IMG/VR virus record: IMGVR_UViG_3300025674_006516
Location: 1-28,342 of that record
Source of the DNA: a virus
Strand: one strand, 5' to 3'
DNA: 28,342 bases
The position numbers and the translations under genes are program-made. The first letter of the stretch is position 1. Every line of letters starts with the position of its first letter. Shown here in pieces: positions 1 to 5,891 of the stretch. The notes under the pieces were generated by a model. That model was not told where the DNA came from. It saw only the letters and a program-made list of their open reading frames with translations, and ran no database searches.

Positions 1-184
1 CGTCCCGAAGGTCAGCGCCGGCAAGGTCAGCGCAGGCAAGGTCAGCGTCCTGAAGGTAAGCGTCCCGAAGGTCAGCGCAGGCAAGGTCAGCGTCCTGAAG
101 GTTAGCGCGCTTGCCCTGCTTGCGGCCACTTTGGACCCACAAGCGGTGCTGTTCCAGAATAACTTTTAGTTTCAAAGGCTTCAT
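1..184 (-). CDS. Pentapeptide-repeat protein, N-terminal part (cut by window edge)
   Basis: The reading frame opens with ATG at 184 behind a GAGGGAGA Shine-Dalgarno and stays open to the left edge, so only about 61 residues are visible. After a basic leader (MKPLKLKVILEQHRLW, then GRKQGKR) the protein becomes an A(D/N)LXX pentapeptide array: ANLQD, ADLAC, ADLRD, AYLQD, ADLAC, ADLAG, ADLRD. The family folds as a right-handed quadrilateral beta-helix. Some members mimic DNA and bind topoisomerase, but most phage members have no known role. The leader 'helix with HxLW, GKRA, then repeats' is a layout I recognise from phage pentapeptide proteins. It has its own near-consensus promoter just upstream. 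The 15-bp DNA periodicity at 1-110 is the codon-level image of these repeats. Confidence 0.85.
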   Translation of the reverse strand, partial: MKPLKLKVILEQHRLWVQSGRKQGKRANLQDADLACADLRDAYLQDADLACADLAGADLRD

Positions 185-206
185 GGCTTCTCCCTCTTAC
201 AAATGT

Positions 207-235
207 AATATAGCCCGACGATCACAGGCTGTCAA
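207..235 (-). promoter_or_regulatory. Sigma-70-type promoter for the pentapeptide gene
   Basis: On the minus strand TTGACA (235-230), a 17-base spacer and TATATT (212-207). The spacer GCCTGTGATCGTCGGGC belongs to a family repeated at 807, 1478 and 1726. The TGA stop of the upstream small gene lies inside the -35 hexamer. Confidence 0.85.
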
Positions 236-390
236 GCGCTTTTCTTCGTACCGCTTGGGTTAAGCAGGGACTCTGCAAAGCGGGTTAGCTTGTGATAGGT
301 GAACAAGCCGACCGTTCCGATAAGTGCTGCATGAAAAAGCAAGTTGATGGTAAGAATACCCGAAATAAGTTCTACAGTTTCAATATTCAT
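232..390 (-). CDS. Small single-span membrane protein
   Basis: 52 residues starting at the ATG at 390. A longer in-frame extension is possible but would run deep into the upstream gene. The chosen start overlaps that gene's TGA (380-382) by 11 bases and has a GGAG about 12 bases upstream, slightly far. Residues about 8-31 form one hydrophobic helix (SGILTINLLFHAALIGTVGLF), followed by a short basic tail ending KKSA. No family is recognised. The size and position are typical of phage inner-membrane micro-proteins. Its stop codon TGA is embedded in the -35 element of the next promoter, so the last residues are constrained by that site. Confidence 0.6.
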   Translation of the reverse strand: MNIETVELISGILTINLLFHAALIGTVGLFTYHKLTRFAESLLNPSGTKKSA

Positions 391-787
391 TGTTCGTTGT
401 ATCTCCTTTTTCATTGCCCTCTTTGTTGGGCAAAGCGATGCGCTTTTGCTCATGCGCCGCGTCAAGAAGCTCTTTGAGCCTCTCCGCAGTCCAAGTGGTA
501 TGGTCATGCAGGTAGGGGCTGTGGGCGAACAAGTCCTCGGTGATCTCAATCACCTTGTTTGCAAAATCAGAATTATTCACCTTCTTTCTTGCTTCTTTAG
601 ACTTCAGAATAAAAAACTCTCTCGGAATCATAATATAATGCCCGTGACCAACAGTAATGATGGCGTCTCCGTTATCATCCACAGGTAAACACAAATCAGT
701 ACCGGCAGGACAGTGGTGCTTACCGTATGCCTCATAATCGAAGTCCTTAATCAAGCGAATCTTTCTCTTTCTGTAGATCCTATTCAT
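380..787 (-). CDS. Hypothetical protein, 135 aa
   Basis: ATG at 787 follows AAGGAGAAAAAATG and lies just downstream of a strong promoter (807-835), so it is probably the first gene of its transcript. The N-terminus is basic (MNRIYRKRKIRLIKDFDYEAYGKHH). The middle looks like mixed beta strands (ITVGHGHYIMIP), and residues about 100-118 form an amphipathic helix (TAERLKELLDAAHEQKR). No membrane segment or catalytic motif is visible. I do not recognise the family. Confidence 0.7.
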   Translation of the reverse strand: MNRIYRKRKIRLIKDFDYEAYGKHHCPAGTDLCLPVDDNGDAIITVGHGHYIMIPREFFILKSKEARKKVNNSDFANKVIEITEDLFAHSPYLHDHTTWTAERLKELLDAAHEQKRIALPNKEGNEKGDTTNNEY

Positions 788-806
788 TTTTTCTCCTTAT
801 TTTCGT

Positions 807-835
807 AATGTAGCCGGGCGATCGTGGGCTGTCAA
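807..835 (-). promoter_or_regulatory. Sigma-70-type promoter (spacer family)
   Basis: TTGACA (835-830), 17-base spacer GCCCACGATCGCCCGGC, then TACATT (812-807), reading on the minus strand toward the gene that starts at 787. The upstream gene's TGA stop (832-834) is inside the -35 hexamer. Confidence 0.85.
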
Positions 836-1458
836 GTATTTTCTTTCATTTCTCTCGCGATGAAGGCGGCGACTGCTCGACGCTGCTCGTCTGGTGTGAT
901 GGTCTTGTAAAACTTTGTCTGCATGAAACTTGGTGTGTTTCTGGTCAAGTCTTCGACCTGCTCCGCAGAAAGGGGAACAGGAGTCCTGCTACTGGCAAAC
1001 TTTACTGTCGGTTCTGGATAGCGAAAGGCGAACCGCCCGGCACTTTTCAAGACATAAGTGAAATCAAATCCACGATAAAGGCAATCAAAATGTTCTTTGT
1101 CGGTCAACTGTTTCATCACCCCTCTTCCCCAACTAAAGATAACCGGCTCGGGGTTATCATCAATAAATGCTGGCATAAGAAATCTTTTCTTTGCAAAGAG
1201 GGTTTTGGCTATCCTCATTTGCGTTGGCTGTGCGTCGGTTGCTTTCAGTTTTGCTTGTTTGAACATATCTGAAGCGGCATCACAAATAAAGCATTCGCGC
1301 CCAAACACATGCTTTTCGCACAAAACACCACCTTTGTGGTTTGGTAGACAGTAGTGAAAATGATAAGCATCATCAAGCCAGTCATTCTTGATAAATGGTC
1401 TTGGTCTAAAGAGGCGAACTTTGTATGCACGATCCTTTTCAGGACGAAAAGCCTTCAT
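832..1458 (-). CDS. Possible gp32-like single-stranded DNA-binding protein with zinc motif
   Basis: 208 residues; ATG at 1458 with AAGGAG 6 bases upstream. Near the N-terminus a Cys/His cluster (C37, C47, H50, C56, C59; 'GREC FICD') looks like a zinc site. It is followed by alternating hydrophobic strands (KKRFLMPAFI, PVIFSWGRGV, GFDFTYVLKSAGRFAFRYP). This order (basic start, 'H..C...C..C' insertion, then OB-like strands, then a polar tail) resembles T4 gp32-type ssDNA-binding proteins of marine phages. The tail is not strongly acidic as in gp32, and no residue is diagnostic. The SSB call is therefore inference; an unrelated zinc-binding protein is possible. It sits between two promoters of the shared spacer family and is likely a single-gene transcript. 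Confidence 0.45.
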   Translation of the reverse strand: MKAFRPEKDRAYKVRLFRPRPFIKNDWLDDAYHFHYCLPNHKGGVLCEKHVFGRECFICDAASDMFKQAKLKATDAQPTQMRIAKTLFAKKRFLMPAFIDDNPEPVIFSWGRGVMKQLTDKEHFDCLYRGFDFTYVLKSAGRFAFRYPEPTVKFASSRTPVPLSAEQVEDLTRNTPSFMQTKFYKTITPDEQRRAVAAFIAREMKENT

Positions 1459-1477
1459 TTTTTCTCCTTGCTGTCGT

Positions 1478-1506
1478 AATGTAACCGGGCGATCATCTGC
1501 TGTTTT
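1478..1506 (-). promoter_or_regulatory. Promoter-like element of the spacer family (weak -35)
   Basis: Reads AAAACA (1506-1501), a 17-base spacer ending GATGATCGCCCGGT, then TACATT (1483-1478). The -35 is degenerate, but the spacer and TACATTACGA block match the sites at 807 and 1726. It drives the gene starting at 1458. Confidence 0.6.
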
Positions 1507-1706
1507 TATTCAGCCGCAGAGATAACACCTATATGCTCCCACTCACAGCGTACAGTATAGTAAACCTCTCCCTTGTGGTCGCCAGTAAGGTAGTAAACCG
1601 CAAGTTCACCCACCTCGTCGGGAGCGTCACAATACATGCGGAAATCGATTACGATTCCATTTCCAAGATGATCGCAAACGAGATCACCAATTTTGAAGAC
1701 AGGCAT
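1506..1706 (-). CDS. Small 'GDLV' beta-barrel-like protein
   Basis: 66 residues from ATG 1706, chosen because it follows a purine-rich GAGAGAGGAGAGAGAATG and lies downstream of the promoter at 1726-1754; a longer frame would start inside that promoter. It begins MPVFKIGDLVCDHLGNGIVIDF and continues with short strands and a conserved-looking aromatic stretch (CEWEHIGV). The 'xxGDLV...GxGxVxxF' opening also occurs in the proteins at 3141, 5264, 4802 and 12992. This suggests a paralogous set of SH3/KOW-like small domains common in phages. Function unknown. Confidence 0.7.
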   Translation of the reverse strand: MPVFKIGDLVCDHLGNGIVIDFRMYCDAPDEVGELAVYYLTGDHKGEVYYTVRCEWEHIGVISAAE

Positions 1707-1725
1707 TCTCTCTCCTCTCTCTCGT

Positions 1726-1754
1726 AATGTAACCGGGCGTTCACAGGCTGTCAA
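1726..1754 (-). promoter_or_regulatory. Sigma-70-type promoter (spacer family)
   Basis: TTGACA (1754-1749), spacer GCCTGTGAACGCCCGGT (17), TACATT (1731-1726). The -35 lies within the last codons of the TilS-like gene (CTT GAC AGC CTG TGA). Confidence 0.85.
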
Positions 1755-2337
1755 GCAGTTTCTTCTTGACAACTTTCTTGATGCCGGGATTGATCTTGAG
1801 AACATGAGGCATCATCGTGTGACGAATATAGTTCCTCATGTACTTTGTATTGTCATTACTTGGGTCTTCAATCGTGGGGACTTCCTTGCGAATACACCAA
1901 ATCGTCAGATCTCTCTTCTCGGTTGTGAGAAAAGGGCGAATGTATTGATCTCGCTTATATGGAATCAAGAACGGATTACCATTCATGCTGGTAAAGATCC
2001 AGTTCTCAACACAATCATCAAGGTGGTGTGCTGTAATGATAGGCAACTCTGTGGCCCACTCAAAGAACTTGTAACGCTGTTCTCGCCACCATGCTTCGTG
2101 AGAAACACCAGCAGGCATTTCTTTTTGGCAGGTGCCGACCATCAGATCAAGGCTGTGTCTTTCGCAATACTCACGAACAAGAGCCTCTGCCTTTGGAGCA
2201 TAAGGTGTGCCGTGATTGTAGTGAAGAACAAGAACATCGTGCTTCCTTCGTAGGAAGTCCAACACAGCCATAGAGTCAATACCACCACTTACAGCGATGG
2301 CTACTCTCTTTGGAATCTTGCCTGTAATGTGAATCAT
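1741..2337 (-). CDS. tilS: TilS-like tRNA(Ile)-lysidine synthase, catalytic core
   Basis: 198 residues with the PP-loop ATPase motif SGGIDS (17-22), AHHLDDCVEN (103-112, cf. HHxDDQxET of TilS) and the TilS signature EDPSN...RNYIRHTMMP (157-177). TilS converts cytidine-34 of tRNA-Ile(CAU) to lysidine so that it is charged with Ile and reads AUA. Cellular enzymes carry extra C-terminal domains (roughly 310-470 residues); here only the nucleotide-binding core is present. TtcA/MesJ-type 2-thiolation is less likely because the RNxIR block is specific to TilS. Its ATG overlaps the upstream TGA (ATGA), and the SD lies in the upstream gene's last codons. No tRNA gene is in this window, so the substrate would be a host tRNA or one encoded elsewhere. 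Confidence 0.85.
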   Translation of the reverse strand: MIHITGKIPKRVAIAVSGGIDSMAVLDFLRRKHDVLVLHYNHGTPYAPKAEALVREYCERHSLDLMVGTCQKEMPAGVSHEAWWREQRYKFFEWATELPIITAHHLDDCVENWIFTSMNGNPFLIPYKRDQYIRPFLTTEKRDLTIWCIRKEVPTIEDPSNDNTKYMRNYIRHTMMPHVLKINPGIKKVVKKKLLDSL

Positions 2338-2669
2338 TCTTTGTTCTCCTTTGGTCGTGCTGGAACAAGATCGTACCCTAGCTTTCTTGCTACAGCATTA
2401 AAAACGCCTGCTCTCTGTTCAGCCGTAGTTGCGTGATCTTCACTATAATGCTCATATAGATAGTCCATTGTTGCTAGACGAAATTCCTTGTATGCAGCAA
2501 CATAGGGTTTATCTTCTTGTAGAAAGATATCCAAGAGGCGAGCAGTATAGCATCGCTTGTCTTTATGCGAGTATCGAGCCTTACAGAAATCATCAGCAGT
2601 CAATTCTTGAAGAACTGGTCGCTCTTTGGGACCAGTAGTGCGGGTATAATCAATGTGGTTCGTTTTCAT
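2334..2669 (-). CDS. Hypothetical protein, 111 aa
   Basis: ATG at 2669 is preceded by AAGGAGAACGAAGAATG, a leader identical to the one at 3320. The protein looks helical and charged (AYKEFRLATMDYLYEHYSED; AEQRAGVFNAVARKLGYD). No family is recognised. The C-terminal PKENKE is encoded by the SD of the TilS-like gene (AAGGAGAACAAAGAATGA), so the two are translationally coupled and the tail is probably not under protein-level selection. Confidence 0.7.
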   Translation of the reverse strand: MKTNHIDYTRTTGPKERPVLQELTADDFCKARYSHKDKRCYTARLLDIFLQEDKPYVAAYKEFRLATMDYLYEHYSEDHATTAEQRAGVFNAVARKLGYDLVPARPKENKE

Positions 2670-2709
2670 TCTTCGTTCTCCTTATCTACGCTCGTTATCA
2701 AACTACGGG

Positions 2710-3144
2710 TCAGCCGGGGGCGTGGATAGCGTTGAAGGCGGAACTGGCATTCTTCTCCACGCGCTTGAGTTTAGCCTCCAAGGCTTCGATCCGATCGATC
2801 GCGTTGTTAATGGCGTCCGCGAAGTCGGAAGACTGCATCGTTTCGCTAACTCGATGCTGAACGAAAGCACCCTGATCACCCTTGCGGTACATTGTACCTT
2901 GGTGGTAAAACTGCTCCGATTCCAGAGAACCATCAGTCCGGTACTGGATTACGGCAGGCTGGTCACCATCGCGGTGGCGTCTGTCCTTTTTGAAGAACTC
3001 CTCCTTCTTTACCGTACCGTCGGGTCGGTATTTAATGATAGCCGGTAGATCGCCCTCGCGGTGCAAATCGCCATTCAGGCGAAAAATCTCTGCCTTTACG
3101 GATCCATCGCCACGAAGGTATACCTTATATTCGTAATTTTTCAT
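2710..3144 (-). CDS. MORN-like 'HREGD' repeat protein with C-terminal coiled coil
   Basis: 144 residues from ATG 3144, which overlaps the upstream TGA (ATGA) and has GGAGAAAG upstream. Three repeats with a 29-residue period begin at H28 (HREGDLPAIIKYR.DG), H57 (HRDGDQPAVIQYR.DG) and Y86 (YRKGDQGAFVQHR). This is the 'G..HReGd.PA.i.Y...G' pattern of MORN-like repeats found in many bacteria, phages and giant viruses. Residues about 107-133 form a heptad-like coiled coil (AINNAIDRIEALEAKLKRVEK). Likely a structural or binding module; no catalytic site is visible. Confidence 0.75.
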   Translation of the reverse strand: MKNYEYKVYLRGDGSVKAEIFRLNGDLHREGDLPAIIKYRPDGTVKKEEFFKKDRRHRDGDQPAVIQYRTDGSLESEQFYHQGTMYRKGDQGAFVQHRVSETMQSSDFADAINNAIDRIEALEAKLKRVEKNASSAFNAIHAPG

Positions 3145-3320
3145 TCTACTTTCTCCAAGGTTTTGATATGCATCCAACGAGGATTCTTCTCTCCCTTGTA
3201 TCGAAGCCAGAGGACTTTCGCGTTCGGGGTCGTGAAACCTCCCAACTCAACAACAAATCCATAGCCAAGCTTTTGGTGCGTCATGTTGTTGATTGATCTC
3301 ACAAGGTCGCCTACTTTCAT
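3141..3320 (-). CDS. Small 'GDLV' beta-barrel-like protein
   Basis: 59 residues from ATG 3320 (MKVGDLVRSINN...). An in-frame extension upstream is rejected because the ATG forms an ATGA overlap with the preceding gene and sits 9 bases after AAGGAG. The sequence shows strand-turn-strand blocks (LGYGFVVELGG, AKVLWLRYKG, RWMHIKTLEKVE), as in SH3/KOW-like domains. Paralogous by pattern to the products at 1506, 5264 and 12992. Confidence 0.75.
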   Translation of the reverse strand: MKVGDLVRSINNMTHQKLGYGFVVELGGFTTPNAKVLWLRYKGEKNPRWMHIKTLEKVE

Positions 3321-3580
3321 TCTTCGTTCTCCTTTGTAGCCAGCCAAATCTTGTATTCTTCTTCATTGAGCCATAGAGAATCACTCTCTTGAAGAGCGAG
3401 CCTTTTTACGCTTGGAGGCATGTTTGCAAAACAAAACTCCTCCATTTCAAGCCTTTCATCTATCGTTCCCTTTGCAATAAAGGCATAGACCCTATCTGAG
3501 CATGTACTGTCGCCAAGGCAATCGGCTGTGGGTTGAACTAGGCACTTAGGACAAGAAGCATACTTGACAACAGGCGTCAT
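3317..3580 (-). CDS. Hypothetical Cys-rich small protein
   Basis: 87 residues; ATG 3580 overlaps the upstream TGA. The N-terminus has CPKC, then C and C (SCPKCLVQPTADCLGDSTCSDR), a plausible zinc-binding or treble-clef-like element, followed by helical segments. No family is recognised. Its last residues KENEE are the SD and stop for the next gene (AAGGAGAACGAAGAATGA). Confidence 0.7.
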   Translation of the reverse strand: MTPVVKYASCPKCLVQPTADCLGDSTCSDRVYAFIAKGTIDERLEMEEFCFANMPPSVKRLALQESDSLWLNEEEYKIWLATKENEE

Positions 3581-3828
3581 TCTTCGCCACCTTTTTCACC
3601 TTTACCTTCGTCAATTAACCCGCTTTCTTTGACTATCTCCCGAGTTGACTCAGCCAACAACCTGCTAGTCTTTGCCGCCAGAATTAGGGTAACTAGAATC
3701 GCAACTTGCATATATAGATTTAATGCAAATGCCATATAAAGAAGATATATCCAGATACCAGCAGACGCCAAAAGCTGCGCCACACTGAAAGTCACGGAAG
3801 TAATTGCAATCAAATGTCCAACCTTCAT
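3577..3828 (-). CDS. Small two-span membrane protein
   Basis: 83 residues from ATG 3828 behind AAGGAGAACGAAAATG, first gene after the promoter at 3850-3878. Hydrophobic helices lie at about 5-26 (IAITSVTFSVAQLLASAGIW) and 27-50 (YLLYMAFALNLYMQVAILVTLILA), followed by a charged soluble tail rich in K, E and G. A shadow frame on the same strand is rejected because it lacks an SD. Function unknown; small phage membrane proteins of this kind often act on the host envelope, but nothing here shows it. Confidence 0.7.
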   Translation of the reverse strand: MKVGHLIAITSVTFSVAQLLASAGIWIYLLYMAFALNLYMQVAILVTLILAAKTSRLLAESTREIVKESGLIDEGKGEKGGEE

Positions 3829-3849
3829 TTTCGTTCTCCTTACTCTTGT

Positions 3850-3878
3850 AATATAGCATGGCTGGGCGTGTCCGTCAA
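3850..3878 (-). promoter_or_regulatory. Sigma-70-type promoter
   Basis: TTGACG (3878-3873), 17-base spacer, TATATT (3855-3850) followed by ACAAG, reading to the gene at 3828. The spacer keeps the ACGCCC element of the left-hand family. Confidence 0.8.
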
Positions 3879-3889
3879 GTCACGGAATG

Positions 3890-4312
3890 TCACGCGGCTT
3901 TGGCGTAGTTTCGTGTAAACAATGCTTTCGTACACATGATGCACTCTCCGTCTTCCAACCACCAACTGCTATGTCCACATTCCATCTTAGAAGGACCAAG
4001 GGTGGTGCCTTCAGGAACAGGCTTGTAGGGGCAGTTCTCAGCTTTGTGACCCTCTTCTCCGCACGACTTACACTTACGAACACGGCTCTTGCGCTGCGGC
4101 TTCATAACCACAACTTCTTCTACCTCTTCTACCTCCTCGGGCACAGGCTTTTTTTCTTCCACCTTTTCAGCTTGTGAGCAAGTGCGTCGGTTGTGGCCAA
4201 GTTCGCCACAGTTCCCACAAGCACGACCCTTCGGCTTTTCAGCCTTAACTCTTTTCTTAGAACAGGTGCGAGCATTGTGACCCGGCTTTCCACAAGTTCC
4301 ACACTTACGCAT
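3890..4312 (-). CDS. Triple CCHC zinc-knuckle protein
   Basis: 140 residues from ATG 4312, chosen over an upstream ATG at 4333 because it forms a TAATG overlap with the deaminase stop and lies 6 bases after AAGGGAG. It contains three CX2CX4HX4C knuckles (C4-C7-H12-C17; C32-C35-H40-C45; C81-C84-H89-C94) and a fourth Cys/His cluster (C112, H114, C124, C127). Acidic VEEVEEVVV and basic linkers separate them. CCHC knuckles bind single-stranded nucleic acid, classically in retroviral nucleocapsids and eukaryotic RNA-binding proteins; they are uncommon in phages. A role in binding ssRNA or ssDNA is inference. Confidence 0.8.
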   Translation of the reverse strand: MRKCGTCGKPGHNARTCSKKRVKAEKPKGRACGNCGELGHNRRTCSQAEKVEEKKPVPEEVEEVEEVVVMKPQRKSRVRKCKSCGEEGHKAENCPYKPVPEGTTLGPSKMECGHSSWWLEDGECIMCTKALFTRNYAKAA

Positions 4313-4758
4313 TACAGTCTCCCTTGGGCACATTTATGCTCATCAATAGTCCAATATACACGTTTGATGCCAACGTACTGCATGGCTGACGTACACATTG
4401 GGCACGGTTTGCTTAGCCTGTAGCTACCGCTTTTGCCAATTCTGGCGACATAAAGTGACGCCCCCTCGGTAATACTTCTCTCAATACCAAGTATCGCACC
4501 AAGCTCTGCATGTAGGGTTGCAACTCCGTCATGTTCGGTACAAAAGCGAGAACCAAACGAAACAAGGCGATTTTTATTACAACTTGTGTTCAAAACAGAG
4601 CCGCCCTTTACAAGCACAGCGCCATGTTTGTAATCACTCTGTTTAGAGCAGAGCGCTACTTTTCGAGCAAGCCTAAAATAGCGCGCGTTACGACCACGAT
4701 AGGCCATAATGCGCCCTATCAATGGGCCAGATTCATATTCTGACACTTGACTCGACAC
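4312..4758 (-). CDS. Cytidine/deoxycytidylate deaminase-family enzyme
   Basis: 148 residues; GTG start at 4758 supported by AGGAGAGTAG directly upstream. The zinc-dependent deaminase signature is complete: HAE (83-85) with catalytic Glu, and PCPMC (118-122). The fold order (helix YFRLARKVALCS, strand GAVLVKGG, HAE helix, PCxxC helix) fits the CMP/dCMP deaminase superfamily. A dCMP deaminase supplying dUMP would fit with the dUTPase at 21248, but I see no allosteric-site motif. A general cytidine or tRNA adenosine deaminase-like role cannot be excluded. It is followed by the zinc-knuckle gene with a TAATG junction. Confidence 0.8.
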   Translation of the reverse strand: MSSQVSEYESGPLIGRIMAYRGRNARYFRLARKVALCSKQSDYKHGAVLVKGGSVLNTSCNKNRLVSFGSRFCTEHDGVATLHAELGAILGIERSITEGASLYVARIGKSGSYRLSKPCPMCTSAMQYVGIKRVYWTIDEHKCAQGRL

Positions 4759-4801
4759 CTACTCTCCTATAGTCATAGCACAATTTTCAACAACCCGCCA
4801 G

Positions 4802-5263
4802 TCAAGTCTTATTTCTAATGGCAGTTGTTAGTATCCATCTATCTTGCTTTTTATACCATTTTGATGGTATATCATCATAATCTGAGGGCGCACGCAACCA
4901 CTTAACCAAGCAAAAATCAGTCTTCGGCTTCTTTGTTGTCATTGTGCCCCAAGAGCGAGAATATGCCTTGTTATGGTCCCAAAATGCTTCCAACACTTCA
5001 GACCTTACCTTTGGGTTATTACTGATAATCTTCTTGTTAATAGAAGAAATCAATTCGTTTCTCTCGTGAACAACAAACTCGCGAGGATCTCGTCCTTTGA
5101 AAAAGTATTCAGGATGCGTTTGGTCGTAAACCTTTCTAAAGGCTTCCGATAAATCAAATTTAGCATAAAGATTCACATCCTTTACTCTCTCCACAACAAG
5201 ACCAAGCCCGGCCACTTTACGATTTGTGGTGACAAGCGAGCCTGTTTCAATTCGTTTTGCCAT
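4802..5263 (-). CDS. Hypothetical protein with N-terminal 'GDLV'-like segment
   Basis: 153 residues; ATG 5263 follows GGAGATTAA and immediately adjoins the upstream stop. The first ~30 residues (KRIETGSLVTTNRKVAGLGLVVERV) match the 'GDLV...GxGxVxE' pattern of the small proteins in this window. The rest is a charged, mostly helical region with several aromatics (AFWDHNKAYSRSW, LVKWLRAPSDYDDIPSKWYKK). It may be a family member with an extra C-terminal domain. Function unknown. Confidence 0.7.
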   Translation of the reverse strand: MAKRIETGSLVTTNRKVAGLGLVVERVKDVNLYAKFDLSEAFRKVYDQTHPEYFFKGRDPREFVVHERNELISSINKKIISNNPKVRSEVLEAFWDHNKAYSRSWGTMTTKKPKTDFCLVKWLRAPSDYDDIPSKWYKKQDRWILTTAIRNKT

Positions 5264-5503
5264 TTAATCTCCGTTGGCTTTACTGACGAGTTCAAACCCG
5301 TCATGTATCATGTGCAACATTTGATGTGTTTTCGTATCTAACCTCACCAGCACGACTGATAAGGGATCACAGCTTGAGACTTCTATTATTATGCCGTATG
5401 CCCACACAGCATCTACGGGAAAGATCTCTCCATCATCCTTGGCTTCAAAGACCCTGTAATCTGTTATCCATCTTACAAGGTCGCCGGTCGCGAGTCTTTC
5501 CAC
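5264..5503 (-). CDS. Small 'GDLV' beta-barrel-like protein
   Basis: 79 residues beginning MERLATGDLVRWITDY and continuing with beta-rich segments (AVWAYGIIIEVS, LSVVLVRLD, GFELVSK). The start taken is GTG at 5503. No convincing SD precedes it, so the exact start is uncertain. It belongs by pattern with the GDLV proteins at 1506, 3141 and 12992. Confidence 0.65.
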   Translation of the reverse strand: MERLATGDLVRWITDYRVFEAKDDGEIFPVDAVWAYGIIIEVSSCDPLSVVLVRLDTKTHQMLHMIHDGFELVSKANGD

Positions 5504-5515
5504 ATAGTAAGTATG

Positions 5516-5758
5516 CTACTGTTCGAGAGAAAGAACTTCTGACAGTTCGTCAAAGCCGCCGACAAGATCTTCTACATAAGGATGGAGTCTCGTAATGATC
5601 GGGTAAGTCTTCCACTTAAATTGCTTTTTTTTCTTCTCTCGGTATGTCTTTGACCAGTCCATACTGACCCAAACATATTCAACGTCCTTTTCCATACATA
5701 ACGCTTGCGCGCGTAGGCAGTGGGGGCAGTCGGTCACGCCGTAGATCATATACATCAT
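5516..5758 (-). CDS. Glutaredoxin-like protein
   Basis: 80 residues from ATG 5758, chosen because it makes an ATGA overlap with the preceding micro-gene; a GTG at 5764 is also in frame. The sequence MMYMIYGVTDCPHCLRAQALC has the beta-strand-CxxC-helix start of glutaredoxins (CPHC). YPIITRLHPYVEDLVGGFDEL then gives the cis-Pro (TYP), GG and helix elements. It probably reduces disulphides, for example for a phage or host ribonucleotide reductase; no reductase gene is in this window. Confidence 0.8.
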   Translation of the reverse strand: MMYMIYGVTDCPHCLRAQALCMEKDVEYVWVSMDWSKTYREKKKKQFKWKTYPIITRLHPYVEDLVGGFDELSEVLSLEQ

Positions 5759-5889
5759 ACCCACCAGTTACGGGGGTGTTCTTCATCTTCCCAATCTTCC
5801 CAATCCCAAGCGGGCTGCTCATCAAATGGGTTTTCACACTCAACGTCCTGATACATAGAAACAAACGCTTCGTGGTCTTCTTGCCGCAT
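5755..5889 (-). CDS. Acidic Trp-rich micro-protein, 44 aa
   Basis: A short frame not obvious from length alone. ATG 5889 sits 5 bases after AAAGGAG and only 2 bases from the upstream stop, and its TGA overlaps the glutaredoxin ATG. The product is acidic with a Trp/Asp/Glu cluster (PAWDWEDWEDEEHPRNWWV). No family is recognised. The clean SD and tight packing on both sides argue that it is a real gene. Confidence 0.7.
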   Translation of the reverse strand: MRQEDHEAFVSMYQDVECENPFDEQPAWDWEDWEDEEHPRNWWV

Positions 5890-5891
5890 AT

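Noticed and set aside
1-115. 15-bp tandem repeats resembling a CRISPR or iteron array
   Set aside because: The reverse complement is an open frame with start and SD and reads as A(D/N)LXX pentapeptide repeats; the repeats are contiguous without spacers.
232-549. Longer 105-residue version of the small membrane protein
   Set aside because: The extra N-terminal part lies in another frame of the solid gene at 380-787 and has no SD; the 52-residue form explains the hydrophobic segment.
1741-2337. QueC-like or TtcA-like PP-loop enzyme for deazaguanine or thiolation
   Set aside because: The RNYIRHTMMP and EDPSN blocks are characteristic of TilS, and the cysteine pairs expected for QueC or TtcA are absent.
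4772-4805. Promoter upstream of the deaminase at a TTGACT
   Set aside because: No acceptable -10 hexamer is found at 16-18 bases; the nearest TATGAC is about 22 bases away.
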